Below are positions 1-8,050 of a DNA stretch of 64,000 nt, piece by piece (the stretch's first letter is position 1; every line of letters begins with the position of its first letter). The notes under the pieces were generated by a model that searched no databases, was not told the DNA's origin, and worked only from the letters and a program-made list of their open reading frames with translations. The translations under genes and the position numbers were made by a program. Origin of the DNA: Roseinatronobacter sp052379845 (GTDB lineage Bacteria > Pseudomonadota > Alphaproteobacteria > Rhodobacterales > Rhodobacteraceae). The stretch lies in NCBI GenBank assembly GCA_052379845.1, contig JBQTCF010000015.1. One strand, given 5' to 3'.

Positions 1-621
1 TGCGGTGGGTTTTGGCGCAATTGGTTTGGGGCTGATGGCAGGACCACTGCGTGGCGGGGATGTGCGCTGCGCAACCATATTGGAAAAGCGCGCGTTATCC
101 CCTGCCGCCAACGCCACCGCGCCATCTGCGATGCCCGCAAGAAGCGGGTCCAGCCAGTCCTGATCAGATTTTACGAAATCTGACAGGACATAGGCCGAAA
201 CGCGGTCCTTATGGCCGGGATGACCGATGCCCAGTCGCACGCGCGCATATTCCGACCCTGCATGGGCGTGGATGGACCGCAACCCGTTATGCCCTGCATG
301 ACCGCCCCCCTGTTTCAGGCGCAGTTTGCCCGGCGCAAGGTCCAGTTCATCGTGGAACACCACCAGATCGGCCAGTTCCAGTTTGTAAAACCGCATCACT
401 TCGCCGACAGATTGCCCCGAAAGGTTCATGAATGTGCCGGGTTTCAGCAAGATCACGTTTTCCTGTCCCAGCCGCCCTTCGGCCAGTTCGCCCTGAAATT
501 TCGTGCGCCATGGCGCGAATCCGTGCTGGCTGGCAATACGATCAAGCGCCATGAAGCCGATATTATGCCGGTTTGCAGCGTATTTTGCCCCAGGATTGCC
601 CAGACCAACAAATAGTTTCAT
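1..621 (-). CDS. pth: Peptidyl-tRNA hydrolase (3' end outside window)
   Basis: Hydrolyses the ester bond of peptidyl-tRNAs released from stalled ribosomes so the tRNA can be recycled; cytosolic. Reading the minus strand from the ATG at 619-621 gives 207 codons open to the window edge, beginning MKLFVGLGNPG. Family hallmarks are visible: the N-terminal GLGNPG, the catalytic His19 in RHNIGF, KPGTFMNLSG, and FHDELDLAPG with the Asp that assists catalysis. It lies downstream of rplY on the same strand, the usual pth-rplY pairing, but a strong terminator and about 260 bases separate them, so it probably has its own promoter. The tail after roughly residue 190 looks like a family-variable extension. 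The stop codon is not in the window. Confidence 0.96.
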   Translation of the reverse strand, partial: MKLFVGLGNPGAKYAANRHNIGFMALDRIASQHGFAPWRTKFQGELAEGRLGQENVILLKPGTFMNLSGQSVGEVMRFYKLELADLVVFHDELDLAPGKLRLKQGGGHAGHNGLRSIHAHAGSEYARVRLGIGHPGHKDRVSAYVLSDFVKSDQDWLDPLLAGIADGAVALAAGDNARFSNMVAQRTSPPRSGPAISPKPIAPKPTA

Positions 622-880
622 GCGACAGTTCCCCTATATGCAGTGCAGCATAATAGCTCATCGCGTTTGTGAAAAGCGGTCACTGCGCGATTGTTTGTTC
701 CGTATCTTCTGAATTAGCAGAGATACTCCTGCAAATATCTTAATTCAGAAATCGGCAGATGTATGGCTTTTCAAGGGAAACTGGCTGTTGCTGCAGCTGT
801 GCACCAGTCAGATTATCGTGATGGCCCCTGCTGTTTTGGGCAATGCCAGGCCCTTGGTGGTGGGCGTTCTGGCCACAATG
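622..880. other. Intergenic region upstream of pth
   Basis: About 260 bases between the rplY terminator and the pth start. It should hold the pth promoter, but I see no element strong enough to name. The stretch near 660-760 is noticeably richer in A and T than the flanking genes. No RNA gene or credible small ORF was found. Confidence 0.4.
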
Positions 881-909
881 AAAAACGAGGCACCTTTGCA
901 GGTGCCTCG
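881..909 (-). terminator. Rho-independent terminator of rplY
   Basis: Perfect 9-bp inverted repeat CGAGGCACC / GGTGCCTCG (886-894 and 901-909) with a 6-base loop. On the minus strand it is followed by a run of T (the AAAAA at 881-885 of the plus strand). It lies 28 bases past the rplY stop, exactly where a terminator for that gene should be. Confidence 0.88.
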
Positions 910-937
910 GAAATGTCATCCAGATGTCAACGCTGCC

Positions 938-1552
938 TTATTCTTCAGCAGCCGCGTCTTCTTCATTGTCGGATGCGACCAGCGCGCGCGGTGCTGCGAT
1001 GTTTGCAATCACGAAATCGCGGTCGATTGTGGGTTTCGTTCCATCGGGCAGGGTGATGGCCGAGATGGTGATGGTGTCACCGATTTTCAGACCCTCAAGG
1101 TCGAAAACCAGTTTCTCGGGGATGTCCCCGGCCAGCACATTCAGTTCCACTTCCGGGCGCACAACAGTCAGCATGCCACCGCGTTTCAGGCCCACGCATT
1201 TTTCGTGGTTGATGAATTCAACCGGAATAAACAGGTTGATACGGCTTGTGCGACGCAGGCGCATCAGGTCCACATGTTCCGGCAGGCCATTGACGACATG
1301 GCGCTGAATGCCACGGCAAATGACGCGCACATCGTCCTGACCTTCAACCTTCAGGTTGAACAGTGTTGACAGGAAACGGCCTGCTTTCAGCTGCTTGATC
1401 AGGTAATGGTAGTTGAAATTCACAGGCAGCGGGTCGGAACCGCCCCCATAAACAATACCGGGTACTTTATGCTCACGACGAGCTTGACGAGCGGCCCCCT
1501 TGCCTGTCCCCGTCCGTACCTCGGCCAAAAGATCCGGGATCTCACCAGCCAT
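938..1552 (-). CDS. rplY: 50S ribosomal protein L25 / general stress protein Ctc
   Basis: A 204-residue L25 of the long Ctc type: an N-terminal 5S rRNA-binding L25 domain (about residues 5-95, with the segment GTGKGAARQARREHKVPGIV) followed by the C-terminal TL5/CTC beta domain (about 100-190) and an acidic tail. It binds 5S rRNA in the large subunit. A longer reading is open to 1594, but the ATG at 1552 (MAGEIPDLL) is preceded by GGAG seven bases upstream and matches where the family begins, so I chose it. A strong hairpin terminator follows the gene. Confidence 0.96.
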   Translation of the reverse strand: MAGEIPDLLAEVRTGTGKGAARQARREHKVPGIVYGGGSDPLPVNFNYHYLIKQLKAGRFLSTLFNLKVEGQDDVRVICRGIQRHVVNGLPEHVDLMRLRRTSRINLFIPVEFINHEKCVGLKRGGMLTVVRPEVELNVLAGDIPEKLVFDLEGLKIGDTITISAITLPDGTKPTIDRDFVIANIAAPRALVASDNEEDAAAEE

Positions 1553-1724
1553 TGGAATTCTCCATATGTTACAAGTTGAAATGCCCGCCTCCAAGGGTGC
1601 GGGCCATAAGTCAGGCGGCTATAGGGCAGATTCGGCCTGTTGAAAAGGGAAAAAGGCCGCTATTGCCGCAACACCCGCCTGCAACAGCGAAGCCGGTTTG
1701 CCCGTATCTGCGCTGCAAACGGCG

Positions 1725-2894
1725 CTACAACAAAATGGTCGGGTCGCCGAAACCCTGGGGCACATACAGGTTCTGTGGTCCCAGATTGCGCACATCGGTT
1801 TCCCCACACAGCGCCATGGTGATATCCAGTTCCTTATGGATGATTTCAAGCGCGCGTGTGACACCGGCCTGTCCCATCGCGCCCAGCCCATAGGTGAAGG
1901 CCCGCCCGATATAGGTGCCCCGCGCCCCCAGCGCCAGCGCCTTGAGCACATCCTGACCGCAGCGAATGCCGCTATCAAGATGCACTTCCACCTTGTCGCC
2001 CACCGCGTCCATGATTGCGGGCAACATGCGTATGGAACTGACCGCCCCATCCAGCTGGCGCCCGCCATGGTTGGACACGATGATGGCATCTGCGCCAATA
2101 TCTGCGGCGCGGCGGGCGTCTTCGGGGTCCATAATCCCCTTGACGATCAGCTTGCCGCCCCACCAGTCCTTCAATTGTGCGATGCGCGCCCAATCCAGCG
2201 AGATGTCGAACGCTTCTGCTGTCCATGTCGACAAGGAAGATGGGTCGGTCACGCCCTTGGCATGGCCCACGATATTGCCAAAGAAGCGCCGCTTGGTGCC
2301 CAGCATTTCCAGCCCCCAGGGAATTTTGGTCATCATATTGGCAATGGATCCGGGGGTCAGTTTGGGGGGCGCGGACAATCCGTTTTTCAGGTCCTTGTGG
2401 CGTTGGCCCAGAACCTGCAAATCCACCGTCACCACAATGGCCGAACATTGCGCCGCGCGCGCCCGTTCAATAAGGCGGCGCATGAAATCGTCATCCTTCA
2501 GGGTATAGACCTGAAACCAGAAGGGTTTGGTGGTATGTTCGGCCACATCCTCGATGGAACAGATGGACATGGTGGACAGGGTGAAGGGCACGCCAAACGC
2601 TTCTGCTGCGCGCGCGGCCTTGATTTCGCCATCGGCGGATTGCATGCCCGTCAGGCCCACGGGTGCCAGCGCCACGGGCATGGACACATCCTGTCCGATC
2701 ATGGTTGATGCCGTGCTGCGGCCCGACATATCAACGGCCACGCGCTGCTTCAGGCGGATATGGCGAAAATCGCTGATATTCTCCCGAAAGGTCTGCTCGC
2801 TCCAACTGCCGGATTCGGCGTAATCGTAAAACATGCGCGGGGTGCGTTTTTCATAGATGCGGCGCAGATCCTCGATATTGGTAATTACCGGCAT
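1725..2894 (-). CDS. lldD: FMN-dependent alpha-hydroxy-acid dehydrogenase, L-lactate dehydrogenase type
   Basis: 389 residues, close to the 396 of E. coli LldD. It oxidises L-lactate (or a related 2-hydroxy acid) to the 2-keto acid with FMN, passing electrons to the respiratory chain at the membrane surface. The FMN/substrate signature SNHGGRQLDG is at 274-283 with catalytic His276; HLDSGIRCGQD (305-315) and GARGTYIGRAF (323-333) form the flavin phosphate site, and YDYAESGSW lies at 23-31. The start is the ATG at 2894 with AAGGGGG just upstream; a TTG 15 bases further upstream is possible but would consume that ribosome binding site. It follows a CoxG-like gene on the same strand and is near a divergent GntR regulator. 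Substrate is inferred from family and could be another 2-hydroxy acid. Confidence 0.88.
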   Translation of the reverse strand: MPVITNIEDLRRIYEKRTPRMFYDYAESGSWSEQTFRENISDFRHIRLKQRVAVDMSGRSTASTMIGQDVSMPVALAPVGLTGMQSADGEIKAARAAEAFGVPFTLSTMSICSIEDVAEHTTKPFWFQVYTLKDDDFMRRLIERARAAQCSAIVVTVDLQVLGQRHKDLKNGLSAPPKLTPGSIANMMTKIPWGLEMLGTKRRFFGNIVGHAKGVTDPSSLSTWTAEAFDISLDWARIAQLKDWWGGKLIVKGIMDPEDARRAADIGADAIIVSNHGGRQLDGAVSSIRMLPAIMDAVGDKVEVHLDSGIRCGQDVLKALALGARGTYIGRAFTYGLGAMGQAGVTRALEIIHKELDITMALCGETDVRNLGPQNLYVPQGFGDPTILL

Positions 2895-2912
2895 GGCGGC
2901 CCCCTTCAAATT

Positions 2913-2929
2913 GGTAAGAATTAATTACC
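2913..2929. promoter_or_regulatory. Inverted repeat upstream of the lactate dehydrogenase
   Basis: GGTAA-N7-TTACC, with a 5-bp perfect arm on each side, centred 27 bases upstream of the dehydrogenase ATG in the short gap behind the CoxG-like gene. GntR/FCD regulators of lactate genes bind GGT...ACC-type dyads, so this is a candidate operator. Binding by the nearby GntR protein is inference. Confidence 0.35.
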
Positions 2930-2972
2930 TGAGTGTCGGGGGGCGCGCAAGCAGCGCGACAGGTTGATGACG

Positions 2973-3497
2973 CTAGCCCAGAATGCGTTTCACCCAGCCC
3001 TTGCGGTGCTGCGCGGTGTCATCGTCGGTGGGGGGCGTGTCGGCGGGCGCTGCCGGCCCTTCGACCTGTTCCTGAAAGCGGGTGAAGAAATCTGCGGCCA
3101 TTCGGCGGGCAAACCCGTCCACAATGCGGCTTCCAAGTTGGGCAAGCTTGCCGCCGACACTGGCATCAACGTCGTAATGCAGCAATGTCGCGCCAGTTGG
3201 CGTTGGTTCCAGCCGCACGCGCGCCTGACCTTTGGCAAAACCGGCCGCGCCGCCTTTGCCTTCGCCCACAAGGGTGCAGCTTTCGCCGGGGACCATATCC
3301 TGCATGGTGACCACCCCTTTGAAGGTTGCCTTGACAGGCCCCACTTTTTGCACAACCACTGCTTCAAACCCGTGTTCGGGCGTGCCTGCCAGTTCCTGAC
3401 AGCCCGGCACACAGGCCTTCAGCACATCTGCGTCAAACAGGGCGTCCCAGACGCGGTGGGCGGGGGCGTCGATCTGCCGGGTGTCTGTCATTTGCAT
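2973..3497 (-). CDS. CoxG-like SRPBCC family protein
   Basis: 174 residues of the carbon monoxide dehydrogenase subunit G (CoxG) family, a START/SRPBCC fold. Seen: the N-terminal motif IDAPAHRVWDALFDADVLKACVPGC (residues 8-32, cited as a region), then KVGPVKATFKGVVTM, VGEGKGGAAGFAKGQA and the C-terminal helix GSRIVDGFARRMAADFF. CoxG proteins help recruit or mature CO-dehydrogenase-type molybdoenzymes at the membrane, but no coxMSL genes lie in this window, so its partner is unknown. It is upstream of the lactate dehydrogenase on the same strand (78-base gap) and divergent from a GntR gene. The last 25 residues are low-complexity (Pro, Ala, Asp). Confidence 0.82.
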   Translation of the reverse strand: MQMTDTRQIDAPAHRVWDALFDADVLKACVPGCQELAGTPEHGFEAVVVQKVGPVKATFKGVVTMQDMVPGESCTLVGEGKGGAAGFAKGQARVRLEPTPTGATLLHYDVDASVGGKLAQLGSRIVDGFARRMAADFFTRFQEQVEGPAAPADTPPTDDDTAQHRKGWVKRILG

Positions 3498-3633
3498 GTG
3501 GTCTGTCCCTGTTTGCCAAATCCTTGTCGCACCTTACGGCATATGCGCAAAACCGGGAATCAGGCTTTGGTCGTATCGACCTTGGTCTTATCGCGTGTCT
3601 GCTCGCATGGGGTGGATTGACGCCATGGGCATT

Positions 3634-3645
3634 TTGTGATCACAA
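3634..3645. promoter_or_regulatory. Palindromic candidate GntR operator
   Basis: A perfect 12-bp palindrome TTGTGATCACAA in the divergent gap between the CoxG-like gene and the GntR gene, ending 7 bases before the chosen ATG of the regulator. A symmetric GT...AC dyad is the shape expected for a GntR/FadR dimer. Its position would allow autoregulation. The regulator identity is inferred from position only. Confidence 0.45.
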
Positions 3646-3652
3646 TTCGGAC

Positions 3653-4318
3653 ATGCAAAAATCCGTTCTGCGCCCGTCCGTTGTGTCCGAAGCTGCGCCC
3701 TTGTCGGCGCATGACAGGGTGTATCGCGGGTTGCGCCAGCAGATCATGCATGGGGAATTGCCGCCCGGACATGCACTGACTTTGCGCGGGATTGGCAAAT
3801 CCTTCGGGGTCAGTATGACGCCCGCGCGCGAATCCGTGCGCCGCCTCTCGGCAGAAGGGGCGTTGACGCTGTCGGCCTCGGGGCGGGTGACCACGCCGGA
3901 GCTAAGCAATGAACGCATAGAGGAACTGGCCTCAATCCGGGCGCTTCTGGAACCGGAACTTGGCAGCCGTGCGTTGCGGCGCGCGCATCTGGCGCTGATT
4001 GACCGGATGGAGGTGATCAATGACGCCAATGCGCGCGCTGTCAATCGCCGCGACCCGGTGGAGTATATCCGCACCAATCTGGAATTTCACCGCACCTTGT
4101 ATCTGCGCGCCCAAAGCCCTGCCATGCTGGGGTTGCTGGAAACCGTATGGCTGCAGCTTGGCCCCACCATGCGCGCGCTTTATACGCGGTTGCAGCGCAC
4201 CACTGCGCCGCCACACCACCGCATGATTCTGGAAGCACTGCGCGCGGGTGATGATGCGGCCTTGCGGCTGGCGCTGCGCACGGATGTGACCCAGGGGTTG
4301 CGGCATTTGCAGGCGTGA
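3653..4318 (+). CDS. GntR family transcriptional regulator with FCD domain
   Basis: 221 residues from the ATG at 3653. N-terminal winged helix-turn-helix (about 20-82: VYRGLRQQIMHGELPPGHAL, then GKSFGVSMTPARESVRRLSAEG) and a C-terminal all-helical FCD ligand-binding domain (about 88-215) with candidate metal-binding His residues in LEFHRTLY and PPHHRMIL. FCD regulators usually sense small carboxylates such as lactate or glycolate. A longer frame opens at 3524, but those residues lie upstream of a palindromic operator and do not look like protein. It is divergent from the CoxG-like and lactate dehydrogenase genes, which are its likely targets. Confidence 0.88.
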   Translation: MQKSVLRPSVVSEAAPLSAHDRVYRGLRQQIMHGELPPGHALTLRGIGKSFGVSMTPARESVRRLSAEGALTLSASGRVTTPELSNERIEELASIRALLEPELGSRALRRAHLALIDRMEVINDANARAVNRRDPVEYIRTNLEFHRTLYLRAQSPAMLGLLETVWLQLGPTMRALYTRLQRTTAPPHHRMILEALRAGDDAALRLALRTDVTQGLRHLQA

Positions 4319-4402
4319 TATTCAGCCCGTCGGGTGTGGTATCGTATTTGGGTGAGCATTCTGTTGCAGTCGCATCTGGCCTTTTGCGGACACCGGGAAT
4401 GC

Positions 4403-4612
4403 CCCAAGGCGCGGAGCAAAGGCCGCAGGCCGCCGCGCCATCGGTGGGCCGTCCCGCGGCCTGCCGATTTCGCCAGTTCCACGCCAAGCCTTTGAACTCA
4501 GGAGTATGCCGCCTGCATAAACTGCATTCCTAAAACGTCGGATCGGCAGACCCCGGCCCGCCGACAGCGCGGGCTTTGTCCAAGGGCGAACGTCGGCAAA
4601 AGGCCATACTCA
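4403..4612 (+). repeat. Dispersed structured repeat, copy A
   Basis: About 200 bases that recur at 31682-31890 (same orientation) and, in part, at 61668-61767 (inverted). Part 1 folds into two consecutive hairpins: outer arms GGCGCGG (4408-4414) / CCGCGCC (4433-4439), then a 13-bp stem 4440-4452 / 4456-4468 around a CCC loop. Part 2 contains GGATCGGCAGACCCCGGCCC and a GCCCGC / GCGGGC stem (4556-4561 / 4569-4574). It fills the gap between gntR and ftsH. The open frames across it are not convincing proteins. Function unknown; a non-autonomous mobile or RNA-structured repeat is likely. Confidence 0.8.
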
Positions 4613-4651
4613 GCCATCGCCATATATGCTCATCGCAAGGCACGGGCGCCG

Positions 4652-4683
4652 AACGACAAAGCCCCGGCACATGGCCGGGGCTT
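4652..4683 (-). terminator. Likely terminator of the ftsH operon
   Basis: A 10-bp perfect stem AAGCCCCGGC (4659-4668) / GCCGGGGCTT (4674-4683) with a 5-base loop, 19 bases past the ftsH stop. On the minus strand it is followed by TGTCGTT, only a weak U-run, so termination may be partial. Confidence 0.65.
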
Positions 4684-4702
4684 CGCGTGATGTTATTGGC
4701 GT

Positions 4703-6622
4703 TTATGCCGAAGGTTCCGGCTCCATCCCGCCATCTTCGTCACCGCGCTTGCGGCCGCGCGTTTTGGGAATCGCCGCAACCGAGGGGGTGCCGCTGCCGG
4801 TGCTGTCGGCGTCGTCATCGCCGCGGTTCAGCGGTTCACCGCGCATGACACGGGTAATTTCCGGCCCTGTCAGCGTTTCATATTCCAGCAGGCCTTGCGC
4901 AAGGTTTTCCAGCTCATCAGCGTGATCGGTCAGAATGCGCTTGGCGGTATCATAGCCTTCCTGAACCAGTTGGCGCACTTTGTCGTCAATCATCTTCTGG
5001 GTCATGCTGGAATGGTTCGACCCGCCACCATAATTGCCAAGATAGCTTTGCTGTTCATTGGCATAATCGACATAACCCAGTTCGGGGTCAAAGCCGAATT
5101 GGGTGACCATGGCGCGCGCAATCTTGGTGACTTGCTGAATGTCGCTTGCCGCACCGGATGTGACCGCATCTTCACCAAAGGTCAGTTCCTCGGCCACGCG
5201 CCCGCCCATCGCCATGGCGATCTTGGATTTGTATTTGCGGTAGCTGACCGACAACTGGTCGCGTTCGGGCAGCGACAGAACCAGACCCAGCGCACGGCCG
5301 CGCGGGATGATGGTTGCCTTGTGGATAGGGTCATGTTCGGGGACATGCAGGCCGACGACAGCATGGCCGGCCTCATGATAGGCGGTCAGTTTCTTTTCAT
5401 CTTCCGACATGACCATGGACCGACGTTCCGCGCCCATCATGACCTTGTCCTTGGCAGACTCAAAGTCCTCCATCGTGACGAAGCGGCGGTTGGACCGCGC
5501 GGCCATCAATGCGGATTCATTGACCAGGTTCGCCAGATCAGCGCCCGAGAAGCCCGGTGTGCCGCGTGCGATGATGCGCAGGTCGACATTCGGCCCCAGT
5601 GGCACCTTGCGCGCATGCACGCCCAGGATACGTTCGCGCCCCTTGATATCGGGGTTGGGCACCTGCACCTGACGGTCAAACCGGCCCGGCCGCAACAGCG
5701 CGGGGTCCAGCACATCGGGGCGGTTGGTGGCGGCGACGATGATGATGCCTTCGTTGGCTTCAAACCCGTCCATTTCCACAAGCAACTGGTTCAGCGTCTG
5801 TTCGCGTTCGTCATTGCCGCCGCCATAGCCCACGCCACGCGACCGGCCCACGGCGTCAATTTCATCAATGAACACGATGCAAGGTGCGTTTTTCTTGGCC
5901 TGCTCGAACATGTCGCGCACACGGCTGGCACCGACACCCACGAACATTTCCACGAAATCCGACCCCGAGATGGTGAAGAAGGGCACGCCCGCTTCGCCCG
6001 CGATGGCGCGCGCAAGAAGCGTTTTACCCGTGCCCGGAGGGCCGACCAGAAGCGCGCCTTTGGGGATTTTGCCACCCAGACGGCTGAATTTCTGCGGCTG
6101 GCGCAGGAATTCAACAATTTCTTCCAACTCGTCCTTGGCTTCGTCAATGCCTGCGACATCATCAAATGTGACGCGCCCGCTTTTTTCGGTCAGCAGTTTG
6201 GCCTTGGATTTGCCAAACCCCATTGCGCCACCCTTGCCGCCCCCTTGCATGCGGTTCATGAAATAGATCCACACACCGATCAGCAACAGGAACGGCAGCC
6301 ACAGCATAAGCGTGGACAAGAAGCCCGATTGCTGTTGCGGACGTGCCTCGACCGGGATGCCGGCGTCCAGCAAGCGTTGCGTCAGGCCGGTGTCATCGGG
6401 GCGCACAGTTGAATATTGCTGCCCATCGCTGCCCACAAAAACAATGCGTTCGCCATCAATCGTAACCCGGCTGACAGCGCCCGAATCGACGCGTTGCACG
6501 AAATCAGAATAATTAACACTGCGCGCTGAAGATGTGCCTTGATTGTTGCTGAACATGTTGAAAAGCATGATCATCAGCAAGAACAGCACGATCCAGAAAG
6601 CGAAATTCCGTGCATTACCCAC
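4703..6622 (-). CDS. ftsH: ATP-dependent zinc metalloprotease FtsH
   Basis: 639-residue inner-membrane AAA+ protease that degrades damaged membrane proteins and short-lived regulators. Two N-terminal membrane spans (about 8-25 and 104-122) flank a periplasmic loop. Then come Walker A GPPGTGKT (194-201), Walker B IVFIDE (249-254), the second region of homology ending RPGRFDRQV, and the zinc site HEAGH (416-420). The C-terminus is a charged, low-complexity tail after about residue 600. It is the last gene of the tol-pal-tilS-ftsH series, about 150 bases after tilS, an order common in proteobacteria. A hairpin terminator follows. Confidence 0.98.
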   Translation of the reverse strand: MGNARNFAFWIVLFLLMIMLFNMFSNNQGTSSARSVNYSDFVQRVDSGAVSRVTIDGERIVFVGSDGQQYSTVRPDDTGLTQRLLDAGIPVEARPQQQSGFLSTLMLWLPFLLLIGVWIYFMNRMQGGGKGGAMGFGKSKAKLLTEKSGRVTFDDVAGIDEAKDELEEIVEFLRQPQKFSRLGGKIPKGALLVGPPGTGKTLLARAIAGEAGVPFFTISGSDFVEMFVGVGASRVRDMFEQAKKNAPCIVFIDEIDAVGRSRGVGYGGGNDEREQTLNQLLVEMDGFEANEGIIIVAATNRPDVLDPALLRPGRFDRQVQVPNPDIKGRERILGVHARKVPLGPNVDLRIIARGTPGFSGADLANLVNESALMAARSNRRFVTMEDFESAKDKVMMGAERRSMVMSEDEKKLTAYHEAGHAVVGLHVPEHDPIHKATIIPRGRALGLVLSLPERDQLSVSYRKYKSKIAMAMGGRVAEELTFGEDAVTSGAASDIQQVTKIARAMVTQFGFDPELGYVDYANEQQSYLGNYGGGSNHSSMTQKMIDDKVRQLVQEGYDTAKRILTDHADELENLAQGLLEYETLTGPEITRVMRGEPLNRGDDDADSTGSGTPSVAAIPKTRGRKRGDEDGGMEPEPSA

Positions 6623-6775
6623 GGGCGTCTCCTTTGGTTTCGGTCAGGTGCGCGGGTCACGAAGCAGCCCGAGAGCGCGATTTCCGCGCACCATATACGG
6701 TGGTATCACGCGAAAACCGCGCGCTTCTTCCCCTTGTTACATAGCGATCAGAGTTCTGCAATCAATCTGCGCGGG

Positions 6776-8050
6776 TTAAGAAAGTTGTGCGCGGGGCCAA
6801 AGATCACGGGTTTTCGCCTGCCAGCCGCAATCTGGCAGGGCCAAGGGTGCGGCAACAAGTGTTTTATCCTGCCAGATTGCAGGACTGGCCAGCAAGGACG
6901 CATAGGGCAAGCGCCAGCCGTCGCGCGGGCGGCATTGATCCGCGCCAGCGGGGCCAAGCGCGGCAATATGCAGCAGCGGCGCGGTTTCGGGCAAGGGGGT
7001 GGGGGGCAGGACATGCCAGCGCCCGTCCCATGTGCTGCCCAGTGGCGCGCGCAAGTGCGCGACAGCTGTGTATTCGCGGGTGATGCGCAATTGTCCCTTG
7101 CTGCGCGCCAGCAGGCACCCATGCAGCGTTATGCGCGCTGCGCTGTCCAGGGCGGCGGTCAGCGTGTCCAGTCGGGGCCTGTAGGGATTGCCCGAAATGG
7201 CCTGCAGCGCGCGCGCAACCAGCCTTGTGCGGGTGTCCTGGGGCAGGGCGTCCAAGGCGGGCGCGTCAAAGATGTAATCGCCATATTCCACCCGCAGAAT
7301 TTGGGCCGCCTGCGTGTTGGTCAGAAATTCAAGGCTGTGTGCCGCCGCGCGCATGCGGTGGGCGGTCTGCGCAAGGCGGTCCATGTCCAGCCCCAGCGGG
7401 GCAAGCAGCGCCAAGGCTTGTCGCGCCTTGACCCGGTCAAAACCGGGGTCCAGATTTGACGGGTCGTCCACCCAATCTTCTGCCAGGGCGCGCAGATAGT
7501 CGCGAAGCTGCGCGCGCCCCAGATCCAGAAGCGGGCGCAGCCATGTGGTGCCATGCGCCACATCCCGCGCGGGCATTGCCGCCAGCCCTTCAACGCCAGA
7601 CCCGCGCGCAAGGCGCATCAGCAGGGTTTCGGCCTGATCATCGCGGGTGTGGCCCAGCGCGATGGCGTCCAGCCCCTGCGCCTGCGCCCAGCGGGACAGC
7701 AGGTGTTTTCTGGCCTGTCGCGCCCTGTCCTGCAGGTTGCCCCGTCTGTCCCATCCGCGCCAAACCAGCGTCTGGTGTGACAGGCCCAGTCTGGCCGCGC
7801 ATTGCGCCACCATCGCGGCTTCTTGTGCGGATTGGGCGCGCAACCCGTGATCTACCGTGGCGATGTGCAGCGTGATGTTGTGCTGGCTTGCCCATGCGTG
7901 CGCCAGCCGCAGCAGCGCCATGGAATCGCCGCCGCCCGAAACGGCCAAACCCAGCCGCGCAATGGGCGCATTTGCACAGAATGCCTGCATTTGTGTCGCA
8001 AACGCATCTTGCAAGGCGCAGGGTTGCGTATGGTGCGCGCTCAGGGGCAT
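6776..8050 (-). CDS. tilS: tRNA(Ile)-lysidine synthase
   Basis: 424 residues from the ATG at 8050. It converts C34 of the CAU-anticodon tRNA(Ile) to lysidine using ATP and lysine, changing the codon read from AUG to AUA. The PP-loop SGGGDS is at 38-43, followed by VDHGLR and the family motif LGHTRDDQAETLLMRLARG. The C-terminal part is more diverged. The ATG overlaps the cpoB stop by 10 bases, indicating translational coupling; a much longer reading open to 8236 runs through cpoB in another frame and is rejected. Being part of the tol-pal transcript is an arrangement known in proteobacteria. Confidence 0.94.
   Translation of the reverse strand: MPLSAHHTQPCALQDAFATQMQAFCANAPIARLGLAVSGGGDSMALLRLAHAWASQHNITLHIATVDHGLRAQSAQEAAMVAQCAARLGLSHQTLVWRGWDRRGNLQDRARQARKHLLSRWAQAQGLDAIALGHTRDDQAETLLMRLARGSGVEGLAAMPARDVAHGTTWLRPLLDLGRAQLRDYLRALAEDWVDDPSNLDPGFDRVKARQALALLAPLGLDMDRLAQTAHRMRAAAHSLEFLTNTQAAQILRVEYGDYIFDAPALDALPQDTRTRLVARALQAISGNPYRPRLDTLTAALDSAARITLHGCLLARSKGQLRITREYTAVAHLRAPLGSTWDGRWHVLPPTPLPETAPLLHIAALGPAGADQCRPRDGWRLPYASLLASPAIWQDKTLVAAPLALPDCGWQAKTRDLWPRAQLS

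Noticed and set aside
4041..4487. Minus-strand ORF across repeat copy A
   Set aside because: It spans the repeat and the end of gntR; similar frames occur in copy B only because the repeat is shared, without a consistent start or stop.
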